64,000 bases of DNA from ZYF759 sp046297455. Its GTDB lineage: Bacteria > Pseudomonadota > Alphaproteobacteria > Rhizobiales > Rhizobiaceae. Shown one piece after another: positions 1 to 7,381 of this stretch. The stretch's first letter is position 1; every line of letters begins with the position of its first letter. The stretch is from assembly GCA_046297455.1 (NCBI GenBank), contig JBKBIT010000013.1, positions 1 to 64,000 on the forward strand, read 5' to 3'. Position numbers and translations under genes: made by a program. The notes below the pieces were generated by a model. That model had not been told where the DNA came from, did not search any database, and saw nothing but the letters and a program-made list of their open reading frames with translations.

Positions 1-120
1 GAGGCGGCGAAGGCCGCCCCCAAAGCAGCCTCGCCCGCACCTTCCCGCGCACGGCCAATGCCGGCAACCCAGGGCAACGCTGCCCTGGCGGTAAGCAGCG
101 AGGATTGGGAAGAGTTCTGA
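1..120 (+). CDS. Methyl-accepting chemotaxis protein, C-terminal end (partial)
   Basis: An open frame enters from the left edge and ends at a TGA at 118-120, giving 39 residues. It is an Ala/Pro-rich flexible linker finishing in the acidic-aromatic sequence Glu-Asp-Trp-Glu-Glu-Phe at the very C-terminus. A tail of this kind (consensus N/D-W-E-x-F) is the docking pentapeptide that tethers the CheR methyltransferase and CheB methylesterase to chemoreceptors, so I infer the 3' end of a chemoreceptor gene. The sensor, HAMP and signalling domains lie outside the window, so only the tail supports the call. A strong stem-loop follows 40 bases downstream. Confidence 0.6.
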   Translation, partial: EAAKAAPKAASPAPSRARPMPATQGNAALAVSSEDWEEF

Positions 121-160
121 TCGGCCGGACACGGGCCGCTACACCCCGCCTCAAGAAACC

Positions 161-199
161 GGCCTTGTCGTGTGAAAGCCACTTTCGCATGACAAGGCC
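161..199. terminator. 18-bp stem-loop after the chemoreceptor gene
   Basis: Arms 161-178 and 182-199 pair over 18 positions, including two G-U pairs, around a 3-base CCA loop. It lies between the chemoreceptor stop and the lytic transglycosylase start. No clear U-tract follows on either strand, so it may be a terminator of weak type, an mRNA-stabilising 3' hairpin or a leader structure. Confidence 0.45.
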
Positions 200-253
200 T
201 TCACACGCTGGCAGACTGCCCGCGGCAGGATCAACGACAAAGAGGATGACCGA

Positions 254-1072
254 ATGGGAGCATTTGCCAGAATGGGCGTGCTTGGCGCAGCGATCGTCGC
301 CCTGACCTTCACGGCGAACGTGGCCTCGGCCCAGCAGTGCAGCAATGACGGTTCGCGGTTCAACGCCTGGAAGGCCGAGTTCCGGCAGGTCGCAGCGGCA
401 AATGGCGTGGGAAGCCGCGGCCTCGCCGCATTGGATCAGAGCAGCTACAACACACGCACAATCTCGGCCGATCGCAACCAGCGCTCTTTCCGCCTGTCGC
501 TCAACGAGTTCATGCAGCGCCGCGGTGCCGATCAGATCACCCAGCGTGGCATCCGGCTGAAAGGTCAGCACGCGGGCCTGCTGCAGCGCATCGAACAGCA
601 ATATGGTGTACCTCCGGGCCCGCTGCTTGCCATCTGGGGCATGGAGACGGCGTTTGGCGGCTTTCTGGGCGACCAGAACATCGTCTCGGCGATCGTGACG
701 CTGACCTATGACTGCCGCCGCAGCGACTTCTTCCGCCCGCACGCGCTTGCTGCCCTGCAGCTTGTCGATCGCGGCTGGCTGTCGCCCAACGCCCGTGGCG
801 CGGCACACGGCGAAGTCGGCCAGACTCAGTTCCTGCCGGGCAACGTGATCCGTTTCGGCGTCGATGGTGACGGTGATGGCCGGGTGGACCTGATCGGCTC
901 GGTACCCGACGCGCTGGCGTCGACGGCCAATTTCCTGCGTGCCCATGGCTGGCAGCGCGGGGCAGGCTATCAGCCTGGCGAGCCCAATTTCCGAGCCATT
1001 CAGGCCTGGAACGCAGCGGGCGTCTACCAGCAATCCATTGCCATCATCGGCAAGCGCATCGACAGCCGCTGA
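254..1072 (+). CDS. Lytic murein transglycosylase, MltB/SLT_2 type
   Basis: This 272-residue periplasmic enzyme probably cleaves the MurNAc-GlcNAc bond of peptidoglycan with 1,6-anhydro product formation. A signal peptide is visible (hydrophobic core at about residues 8-22, Ala-Ser-Ala before residue 27). The catalytic glutamate is expected in Ile-Trp-Gly-Met-Glu-Thr (Glu131). Further family motifs are Gly-Gln-Thr-Gln-Phe-Leu-Pro near 194 and an Asp-Gly-Asp-rich loop followed by a conserved helix near 205-230. It consists of the catalytic domain only, without the C-terminal peptidoglycan-binding domain found in longer homologues. The ATG at 254 follows a GAGGA ribosome-binding site. It converges on the methyltransferase gene with a 2-base gap. 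Confidence 0.85.
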   Translation: MGAFARMGVLGAAIVALTFTANVASAQQCSNDGSRFNAWKAEFRQVAAANGVGSRGLAALDQSSYNTRTISADRNQRSFRLSLNEFMQRRGADQITQRGIRLKGQHAGLLQRIEQQYGVPPGPLLAIWGMETAFGGFLGDQNIVSAIVTLTYDCRRSDFFRPHALAALQLVDRGWLSPNARGAAHGEVGQTQFLPGNVIRFGVDGDGDGRVDLIGSVPDALASTANFLRAHGWQRGAGYQPGEPNFRAIQAWNAAGVYQQSIAIIGKRIDSR

Positions 1073-1084
1073 GCCTAGCTCAGC
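1068..1084. terminator. Bidirectional stem-loop over two stop codons
   Basis: Seven perfectly paired bases (1068-1074 with 1078-1084) around a CTA loop. The hairpin includes the TGA of the transglycosylase and the TAG of the convergent methyltransferase. It probably marks the shared 3' end of both transcripts, although it has no U-tract. Confidence 0.4.
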
Positions 1085-1818
1085 CCGCCAACGACAATGA
1101 TCTCCCTGGCATCGTCCTGCCAGGGAGCCCCCGTCCAGTCACCGAGGATCCTGTCGATCCTCAGCCCGGCTGCCCCGACCAGCTCCTCCACCTCGACGCG
1201 CTCGGGGAAAGCGATCCGCGCACTTGCAGAATAGCGCCTGCCGGTCGTCTCGGGCTCATAATGGGTCGCATAGGTGACGATGCCGGTTGCGGCATCGAGC
1301 GCAACATCATCCCAGATCACGATCTTGCCCAACTCTGCATCCTGCAGCACCCTTTGCGATCGCTCGGGTGTCCATTCTTCCCATTCGCGACATAAAGGGT
1401 TGCGCGTGTCGAAGACGAAGCGACCTTCAGGCGCCAGATGCGCGGCTACCGTCCTGAGGGCGGCTAGGCGATCGTCTGGGGTGAGGAACACCTGGAAAGC
1501 GTGCCCCGTCATCAAGATCAGGTCGAAAGACTGTTCCAGCCGAACTGTCCGGGCATCCGCGCACACCCATGTGACGCAATCGCCGCCGGGCCGCGACCGC
1601 GCGATGTCCAGCATCGGGTCAGCGGGGTCCACGCCAACGACCCTGCGCGCCCCGTCATTGGCAAGAACGGCCGCAAGCTGGCCTGTGCCACACCCCAGAT
1701 CGAGTACCGACAGCGCCCCCCGCGCCATCCCGACGCAATAGTCGAAGTCCTCGCGCCACCCGTTTTCCAGGTCATAGAAGCACGTCAGGTCGTGATCATG
1801 ATAGAGGCTGTCGTTCAC
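1075..1818 (-). CDS. Class I SAM-dependent methyltransferase
   Basis: A 247-residue cytoplasmic protein with a Rossmann-type methyltransferase core. Motif I (Val-Leu-Asp-Leu-Gly-Cys-Gly-Thr-Gly) starts near residue 38 and binds S-adenosylmethionine. The acidic residue ending strand 2 lies in Gly-Val-Asp-Pro-Ala-Asp, and motif IV-like Asp-Leu-Ile-Leu-Met-Thr-Gly-His near 100 follows. The C-terminal half has the beta-sandwich character of small-molecule methyltransferases. The methyl acceptor cannot be told from sequence. Neighbours give no pathway context: it converges on the transglycosylase and lies 36 bases downstream of the end of the membrane hydrolase-like gene, which is on the same strand. 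Confidence 0.8.
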   Translation of the reverse strand: MNDSLYHDHDLTCFYDLENGWREDFDYCVGMARGALSVLDLGCGTGQLAAVLANDGARRVVGVDPADPMLDIARSRPGGDCVTWVCADARTVRLEQSFDLILMTGHAFQVFLTPDDRLAALRTVAAHLAPEGRFVFDTRNPLCREWEEWTPERSQRVLQDAELGKIVIWDDVALDAATGIVTYATHYEPETTGRRYSASARIAFPERVEVEELVGAAGLRIDRILGDWTGAPWQDDAREIIVVGGLS

Positions 1819-1854
1819 CGTTTTACCACTTTGCGATCTGCACGATCAATGAAA

Positions 1855-3006
1855 TCACTTGGGCCTCATCCGGCTCTCGTCGGTGTTGAGGCCAGGCCTG
1901 CGTGCGATGTCTTCGAACCTCTCAGGCCCGCACAGGATGACATGGAACGAATAGGGGCTGGGGCGTTCCACGGCCAGCACGAACTGGCGATGGATGCGGA
2001 ACGGGTTGAATCTGATCCGGGCATAGTGTGCAGGATCCAGCTGATGGCGGAACCGCACGCTCATCGTACGCACGCTAGCCGGTGCGCCTGCGCCGAGAAC
2101 CGAGACGGGGTTGCTGCGGAAAAAATTGATCGGATCGGCCAGCGACTGCACGTCGAGCCAGCAAAGGCCATGCCGGGCAACTTCGGCGACTTCGGCCCGG
2201 CGGGGCATGGCAGCGGGATGCAGCGCCACCTGCAGCAGCGTGGAACCGACGGTCAGCACGTGCGGACGGCATGCGCCGCCCCTGGTGACCCTAGCGGCCA
2301 GCCCGACCGCGAGCACCGCGCCAATACTGTGCCCGGCGACGATGACCTCGTTGAACCTGCCCTCGGCCCAACGGCGTGAGACCGCCTCGGCCAGGCGGTC
2401 GACCGCAAGTTCGACTCGCCTATCACGGCCCCGGGCAAGATCGGCCGCGAACGTCCACAGGTCGAGCGCGAGCAGAAGATGGAATTGCCAGACTGCTGCC
2501 ACGAGCGCGACCACGGTAAAGGTGGCTGCGCTCAGGTAGACAACAGCTGGGGTGGTGATCGCAGACCCAACGATCAGAGAACCGAGCCAACCGGCCAGCG
2601 CGGCGAGAAACAGGCAGAAGACCGGGAAAAGAAAAAAGAGAACGAAGCGCCAACTGGTCCGCGCAAAGCGCCAGACCGTCCCGGTCAACAGGAAATCCGC
2701 CAACGCACCAAAACCGGAAACGAACCGGGTCAGTGGATCCTTCGCACGGTGGGGGCCAAGTGCACGGTCGAGATCGGAGAAGATGATCTCGGCCACGGTC
2801 TCGGCCCCATCGCAATGCGTGCTCATCGTGGTGATGGCGCCGATATCGAGCTCGTGGAACCCGCCCGCCGCCGACACATCCAGCCCATAGACTGCAGCGG
2901 CCGCCTTCGCTTCGCGCACGAAGCGGCGAGCATGGGTGAGCGGGGCAAGCGCCTCGAATCCGGGAAGAACGACCACCAGCCGCCGATGGACCGGTGCCGC
3001 GGACAT
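1855..3006 (-). CDS. Membrane-anchored alpha/beta-hydrolase-like protein
   Basis: A 383-residue protein with a hydrolase-like architecture interrupted by two membrane segments (about residues 119-148 and 155-181). An N-terminal beta strand (Val-Val-Val-Leu-Pro-Gly-Phe) precedes them, and a nucleophile-elbow motif Gly-His-Ser-Ile-Gly follows at 225-229, as in lipases and esterases (Ser227 putative nucleophile). A late histidine is present in Arg-Phe-Arg-His-Gln-Leu-Asp. I know of no characterised homologue. A membrane-tethered serine hydrolase facing the cytoplasm is an inference from topology. The stop lies 36 bases before the methyltransferase start on the same strand, so the two may be co-transcribed. 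argG ends 2 bases upstream of its start, suggesting read-through from argG. Confidence 0.55.
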   Translation of the reverse strand: MSAAPVHRRLVVVLPGFEALAPLTHARRFVREAKAAAAVYGLDVSAAGGFHELDIGAITTMSTHCDGAETVAEIIFSDLDRALGPHRAKDPLTRFVSGFGALADFLLTGTVWRFARTSWRFVLFFLFPVFCLFLAALAGWLGSLIVGSAITTPAVVYLSAATFTVVALVAAVWQFHLLLALDLWTFAADLARGRDRRVELAVDRLAEAVSRRWAEGRFNEVIVAGHSIGAVLAVGLAARVTRGGACRPHVLTVGSTLLQVALHPAAMPRRAEVAEVARHGLCWLDVQSLADPINFFRSNPVSVLGAGAPASVRTMSVRFRHQLDPAHYARIRFNPFRIHRQFVLAVERPSPYSFHVILCGPERFEDIARRPGLNTDESRMRPK

Positions 3007-3008
3007 GG

Positions 3009-4235
3009 CTACCGGCTACGGTTGCGCGCCGCCAGCGTGCGCAGACGCAACGCGTTCAGGCGAATGAAGCCCTCGGCATCTTTCTGGTCGTAGGCGCCGC
3101 GGTCGTCCTCGAACGTGACCAGCGCGTCCGAATAGAGCGATTTCGGCGACCGGCGGCCGGTCACGATGACGTTGCCCTTGTAGAGCTTCAGGCGGACATC
3201 GCCTTCGACGTCTTCCTGGCTCTTGTCGATCAGTGCCTGCAGCATCTGACGCTCGGGAGAAAACCAGAAGCCGTTATAGATGAGCTCTGCATAGCGGGGC
3301 ATCAGCTCGTCCTTGAGATGGCCGGCGCCCCGGTCAAGCGTGATCGATTCGATCGCGCGGTGGGCGGCAAGCAGGATGGTGCCACCGGGCGTCTCGTATA
3401 CGCCGCGGCTCTTCATGCCCACGAAGCGGTTCTCCACGAGGTCGATCCGGCCGATGCCGTTGTCATGCCCAAGTTCGTTGAGCACGCCGAGCAGCGACGC
3501 CGGGCTCATCTCGCGACCATTGATGGCGACCGCATCGCCATTCTTGAAGGAAACCGTGATCTCGGTCGCCTTGTCGGGCGCATCCATCGGGGAGATGGTG
3601 CGCATGTGCACATATTCCGGCGGCTCGATCCACGGATCTTCCAGCACCTTGCCTTCCGAGGACGAGTGCAGGAGGTTCGCGTCGACCGAGAAGGGCGCCT
3701 CCCCCTTCTTGTCCTTGGCTACCTGGATCTGATGCTTCTCGGCGAAGTCGATCAGGTCAGTGCGTGACTTGAACTCCCAGTCCCGCCACGGCGCGATCAC
3801 CTTGATGTCAGGATTGAGCGCATAGGCGGAGAGCTCGAAACGCACCTGATCGTTGCCCTTGCCGGTGGCGCCGTGGGCAATGGCGTCCGCGCCGGTTTCC
3901 TCGGCGATCTCGATGAGCCGCTTGGAAATCAGCGGCCGCGCGATCGACGTGCCGAGAAGGTAGGTACCTTCATAGACCGCATTGGCCCGGAACATCGGGA
4001 ACACGAAATCGCGCACGAACTCCTCGCGCACGTCCTCGATATAGATCTCCTGGACGCCCATCTGTTCGGCCTTGCGGCGCGCTGGCTCCAGGTCATCGGC
4101 TCCCTGGCCTAGATCGGCGGTGAAGGTCACGACCTCAGCGCCAAGTTCGGTCTGCAGCCATTTGAGGATGATCGAAGTGTCGAGACCGCCCGAATAGGCG
4201 AGCACGACCTTCTTCACGTCAGGAAATTTCGACAT
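3009..4235 (-). CDS. argG: Argininosuccinate synthase
   Basis: This enzyme joins citrulline and aspartate with ATP to make argininosuccinate, the penultimate step of arginine synthesis, in the cytoplasm. The P-loop-like ATP pyrophosphatase motif Ala-Tyr-Ser-Gly-Gly-Leu-Asp-Thr-Ser lies at residues 12-20. The family motif Gly-Ala-Thr-Gly-Lys-Gly-Asn-Asp near 119 is also present. The frame stays open for 175 codons upstream, but I chose the ATG at 4235: it gives 408 residues, the usual length, and begins immediately before the conserved first strand. The upstream extension overlaps the divergent secreted-protein gene and has no family similarity. Confidence 0.96.
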   Translation of the reverse strand: MSKFPDVKKVVLAYSGGLDTSIILKWLQTELGAEVVTFTADLGQGADDLEPARRKAEQMGVQEIYIEDVREEFVRDFVFPMFRANAVYEGTYLLGTSIARPLISKRLIEIAEETGADAIAHGATGKGNDQVRFELSAYALNPDIKVIAPWRDWEFKSRTDLIDFAEKHQIQVAKDKKGEAPFSVDANLLHSSSEGKVLEDPWIEPPEYVHMRTISPMDAPDKATEITVSFKNGDAVAINGREMSPASLLGVLNELGHDNGIGRIDLVENRFVGMKSRGVYETPGGTILLAAHRAIESITLDRGAGHLKDELMPRYAELIYNGFWFSPERQMLQALIDKSQEDVEGDVRLKLYKGNVIVTGRRSPKSLYSDALVTFEDDRGAYDQKDAEGFIRLNALRLRTLAARNRSR

Positions 4236-4395
4236 GTAATGCGGGTCCGTTTGCTTGCGGCCGTCCCCGACGACCGGAATTGCGATCGTGGCGACTTTTA
4301 TCAGGAACCGCGCTTGCGACAAGTCTTGCCACGCCGGCTTGCGGTCATCGGGCGGAACGTTACCATTATGTCCTGATTCTTCGATGGGGTGAGAT

Positions 4396-5268
4396 ATGGG
4401 GGTCTTCTTCCGCACGGTAGCACTGCCTTGCCTGTTGGCGGCAGCGACCGGCCTCGCCGTGCCAGCGACCGGCCTCGCGCAAGAGCGCTGGGTTGCTGAC
4501 GAGACGCAGGCAAGGGCAAGCCTTCCTTCCCCCGGCGGCACGACCGCCATACTTGCGGCCAGCATGGTATGCGCCGGGTCGATTTGGTCTTTTGAACTCG
4601 ACCTCGATCCGCAAACCAATGCCCCGGAAGGGGCCGCCCTGATGGTCGTCGACGCCAACGAATTCGAGACCGAAGCAAGCGCCTCTCCCGGGCGGATCGA
4701 ATTGCAGGTACCCATGGCGGCCCTTGAGCCCCTGAAAAGGGGGCTGCGGCTGTCCTTCACTTTCGACGGAGAAGACGGCGCGCTCGGACAACCTCAATTC
4801 TCGCTGGCAGGCTCACGCGTCGCGATCACAGCGATGGAGGACATCTGCTCGAGGCCGGACATGTCTGCCTATCGTGCCGTAACCTTCACGCCGTTTTCCT
4901 CCTACATGGCATTGGCGCGCGAACTGCGCGAGGCCGACATCGAACAGTTTCGACTGGCCACGATGTCGGAGCCGGAACTGAGCGTGGCCATGACCGAATT
5001 CGGAAACGGACGCCGTGTCCTCTTCACGCGATTATGCGGCTCTTCCTGGTATTTCGGACGCTCCGGCTGCAACGTCACCGGGTTCGCCCCTTCAAACGGC
5101 GAGACGCCATGGCGTGTGGCCTATGATTCCGAGGGCGTGGCGCTGCACATAGACGACGGCAGCGATCAGTATGGATGGCCCGATCTCGTTACCTTGCCCC
5201 TGCGCGGCCAGGGCGTTGCATCGACCTGGCGGTGGGAGGGCTCATCCTACAGGCTGGTCGCGGACTAG
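4396..5268 (+). CDS. Secreted protein of unknown function, two-part architecture
   Basis: A 290-residue exported protein. The signal peptide has a hydrophobic core at residues 5-25 and a likely cleavage after Gly-Leu-Ala near 28. The first half, up to about 150, resembles the invasion-associated-locus-B style beta sandwich: strand-rich, a mid-domain cysteine (Cys55), a Phe-Asp-Gly-Glu-Asp turn and a closing Cys. The second half ends in a Trp-Arg-Trp-Glu-Gly-Ser-Ser-Tyr motif of the kind that closes small beta-propeller or lysozyme-inhibitor-like secreted domains. Four or more cysteines suggest disulfides. It is transcribed divergently from argG with a 160-base gap. No function can be assigned. 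Confidence 0.65.
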   Translation: MGVFFRTVALPCLLAAATGLAVPATGLAQERWVADETQARASLPSPGGTTAILAASMVCAGSIWSFELDLDPQTNAPEGAALMVVDANEFETEASASPGRIELQVPMAALEPLKRGLRLSFTFDGEDGALGQPQFSLAGSRVAITAMEDICSRPDMSAYRAVTFTPFSSYMALARELREADIEQFRLATMSEPELSVAMTEFGNGRRVLFTRLCGSSWYFGRSGCNVTGFAPSNGETPWRVAYDSEGVALHIDDGSDQYGWPDLVTLPLRGQGVASTWRWEGSSYRLVAD

Positions 5269-5405
5269 GGATGGCCCCGTCCCTGATTAGCCGCCCTCTT
5301 TGGCTGCGCACGTGCCGATGTTCGTCGGCTTAGGCTTCAGGGTTGCATTTGTCGGCATGACGCGCGACCCTGCCGGGACTGGAAATGTCACAAAGGACGT
5401 CGCGA

Positions 5406-5786
5406 ATGGTTGATCGCGGAGATGTCTCGGAGGACGCGGACGCAGTTCTCATCCCGCTCCATGAAGCGCGGCAAGCGCGACTGGAGCAGCAGGTCACCTT
5501 CCATCGACGCGAGCTCGATCTCATCTTGAAGGTCTATGGCCGAATGGTCGCCGCTGGCGAATGGCGGGACTACGCTATCGATCATCTGAAGGATCGCGCC
5601 GTTTTTTCGGTCTTTAGGCGTACCAGCGAAGTGCCCCTCTTTCAGATCGTCAAGGACCCGTCGCTCGCCCGTCGCCAGGGCGCCTATTCCGTCGTTGCGG
5701 CCAGCGGCCAGATTCTCAAGCGCGGCCAGGAACTGGATCGCGTGTTGACCGTGTTCGACAACAAGCTTCGCCTGGTCAAGGCCTGA
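5406..5786 (+). CDS. DUF2794 family protein
   Basis: A small cytoplasmic protein of 126 residues from the ATG at 5406. The conserved core runs from Val-Thr-Phe-His-Arg-Arg-Glu-Leu through Tyr-Gly-Arg-Met-Val-Ala-Ala-Gly-Glu-Trp-Arg-Asp-Tyr to Gly-Gln-Glu-Leu-Asp-Arg-Val-Leu, matching the DUF2794 family of alphaproteobacteria, whose role is unknown. I prefer the ATG at 5406 over the one at 5385 because an AAGGAC ribosome-binding site lies 8 bases before it. Its last codons overlap the end of the convergent GNAT gene by 11 bases. Confidence 0.85.
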   Translation: MVDRGDVSEDADAVLIPLHEARQARLEQQVTFHRRELDLILKVYGRMVAAGEWRDYAIDHLKDRAVFSVFRRTSEVPLFQIVKDPSLARRQGAYSVVAASGQILKRGQELDRVLTVFDNKLRLVKA

Positions 5787-6354
5787 GCCTGGCAGCCCGG
5801 AAGCGCCGCTCGGGCAGGCTGCCGGGGTCCGGCGCGGCAGCAGGGCCGCCATTCATCTCAAGCTGCATGAAACCGGTATCGAGCCAGCGCCCATGCTTGT
5901 AGCCGGTGCCCTTGAGCAGCCCGGCATGGGAAAAACCCATCCGCTCGTGGAGCCTGACGGAAGCGCTTTCGGGGCGCGCATCCCCGATCACTGCCAGCAT
6001 CTGGCGGAAACCGAGGCCGCGGCATTCCTCGATCAGCTTGGCAAGCAGGCCCCGCCCGACGCCCTGCCCCTTGGCGTCCGGCGCGACATAGATCGAGTCC
6101 TCGACCGCAAAACGATAGGCCGGCCGGGGACGAAAGGCACCGGCATATGCATAGCCGAGTACCCGCCCCTTCGCTTCCGCAACGATATAGGGGAAGCTGC
6201 CGGCCACGAGCGCCTCGTAGCGCTGGGTCATGTCGGCCAGGCCCGGCGGATCGAGCTCGTAGCTTGAGGTGCCGTTTTCGACCGCATCGGCATAGATGGC
6301 GGTGATTGCCTCCAGATCGCCTGCAACCGCCGGGCGGATCGAAAATGCGTTCAA
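5776..6354 (-). CDS. GNAT N-acetyltransferase, phosphinothricin acetyltransferase-like
   Basis: A 192-residue acetyl-CoA-dependent acetyltransferase. Domain order is Ile-Arg-Pro-Ala at the start, Tyr-Ile-Val-Ala-Glu in the central strand, Tyr-Ala-Gly-Ala-Phe-Arg-Pro-Arg-Pro-Ala-Tyr (characteristic of the Pat/Bar subgroup acting on amino-group substrates such as phosphinothricin or methionine derivatives), and the pyrophosphate-binding loop Gly-Gln-Gly-Val-Gly-Arg-Gly. A GTG at 6381 would add nine residues. I chose the TTG at 6354 because a strong GGAGGGG ribosome-binding site sits just upstream of it, inside the longer reading. The actual substrate is not determined by sequence. Confidence 0.8.
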   Translation of the reverse strand: MNAFSIRPAVAGDLEAITAIYADAVENGTSSYELDPPGLADMTQRYEALVAGSFPYIVAEAKGRVLGYAYAGAFRPRPAYRFAVEDSIYVAPDAKGQGVGRGLLAKLIEECRGLGFRQMLAVIGDARPESASVRLHERMGFSHAGLLKGTGYKHGRWLDTGFMQLEMNGGPAAAPDPGSLPERRFRAARLRP

Positions 6355-6415
6355 GTCCCCCTCCACGAAAAAGGGCGGCACATAGGCCGCCCTTAGATCG
6401 GATTATCCAGCCGTC

Positions 6416-7195
6416 CTATTCGCGATTGCCCAGGAACTGGAGCAGGAACAGGAACAGGTTGATGAAGTCCAGATAGAGCCTGAGCGCGCCCATGATGGCC
6501 TTGCGGCCGGCCACCAGCGTGCTGTCGCCCTCGAAATACATCTCCTTGATCTTCTGCGTGTCGTAGGCGGTCAGGCCGGCGAAGACCAGCACGCCGATCG
6601 CCGAGACGGCGAACTGCAGGGCAGACGACTGCAGGAAGATGTTGACGATCATCGCGATGATCACGCCGATCAGGCCCATGAAGAGGAACGTGCCCCAGCC
6701 GGTCAGGTCACGCTTGGTCGTGTAGCCCCACAGCGAAAGCGCGCCGAAGGCGGTCGCGGTGATGAAGAAGGTCTGAACGATCGACTGCGCCGTGTAGACG
6801 AGGAAGATCGAGGAAAGCGAAATGCCCATCAGGGCGGCGAACGCCCAGAAGGTGCCCTGCGCGGCCGGTACGCTCATCTTGTCGATCCGGAACGACATGA
6901 GCATGACGAAGCCGAGCGGCGCCAGCATGACGACCCAACGCAGGGCCGAGCCGTAGAGCGCTGCGCCGAGAGACGTCAGCATGTGTCCGTTGCCGAGCGT
7001 GGCGACGGCCTGGGAGGGGTCGGATGTGGTGGCAAGCGAAACGGTGCCGAGCGCGGCGATGCCGGTGATCGCCAGACCCATTGCCATCAGGTTGTAGACC
7101 CTGATCATATATGCGCGCAGGCCCTCGTCGATGCTCGCATCGACCCGTGTGCCGGTGGCGGCTGCGCGTGCCTGATAGTTGCGAAGGTCAGCCAT
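6416..7195 (-). CDS. Bax inhibitor-1/YccA family membrane protein
   Basis: A 259-residue inner-membrane protein with about seven hydrophobic segments after a roughly 25-residue soluble N-terminus. Family features include Tyr-Asp-Thr-Gln-Lys-Ile-Lys near 211, close to the C-terminal helix, and a terminal Leu-Tyr-Leu-Asp-Phe-Ile-Asn-Leu-Phe segment. Members of this family (TMBIM/YetJ) behave as proton-sensitive calcium leak channels or stress-related membrane proteins. The bacterial role here is unknown. The ATG follows a GAGGTAA ribosome-binding site. It lies 186 bases from the ABC permease gene and seems to be its own transcription unit. Confidence 0.9.
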   Translation of the reverse strand: MADLRNYQARAAATGTRVDASIDEGLRAYMIRVYNLMAMGLAITGIAALGTVSLATTSDPSQAVATLGNGHMLTSLGAALYGSALRWVVMLAPLGFVMLMSFRIDKMSVPAAQGTFWAFAALMGISLSSIFLVYTAQSIVQTFFITATAFGALSLWGYTTKRDLTGWGTFLFMGLIGVIIAMIVNIFLQSSALQFAVSAIGVLVFAGLTAYDTQKIKEMYFEGDSTLVAGRKAIMGALRLYLDFINLFLFLLQFLGNRE

Positions 7196-7381
7196 GATTA
7201 CCTCTTCAGTGTGCTCATGTCCCGTCGGGTGTCAGGCAAACGCCCAGGCGCCGCTGGCGGGACTCCAGCATGCCAGGAAGGAATATGCGCATTCTTGGTG
7301 TCGAGAACAAGACCTGTAATGCCCTTTAACCCTTCGTGATCGTAGGAAAAATGGTCGCGCCAACCGGCCCGTTTCCCAAGG

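Noticed and set aside
4236..4760. N-terminal extension of ArgG by 175 codons
   Set aside because: The extension has no similarity to the family, overlaps the divergent secreted-protein gene, and the ATG at 4235 gives the normal length.
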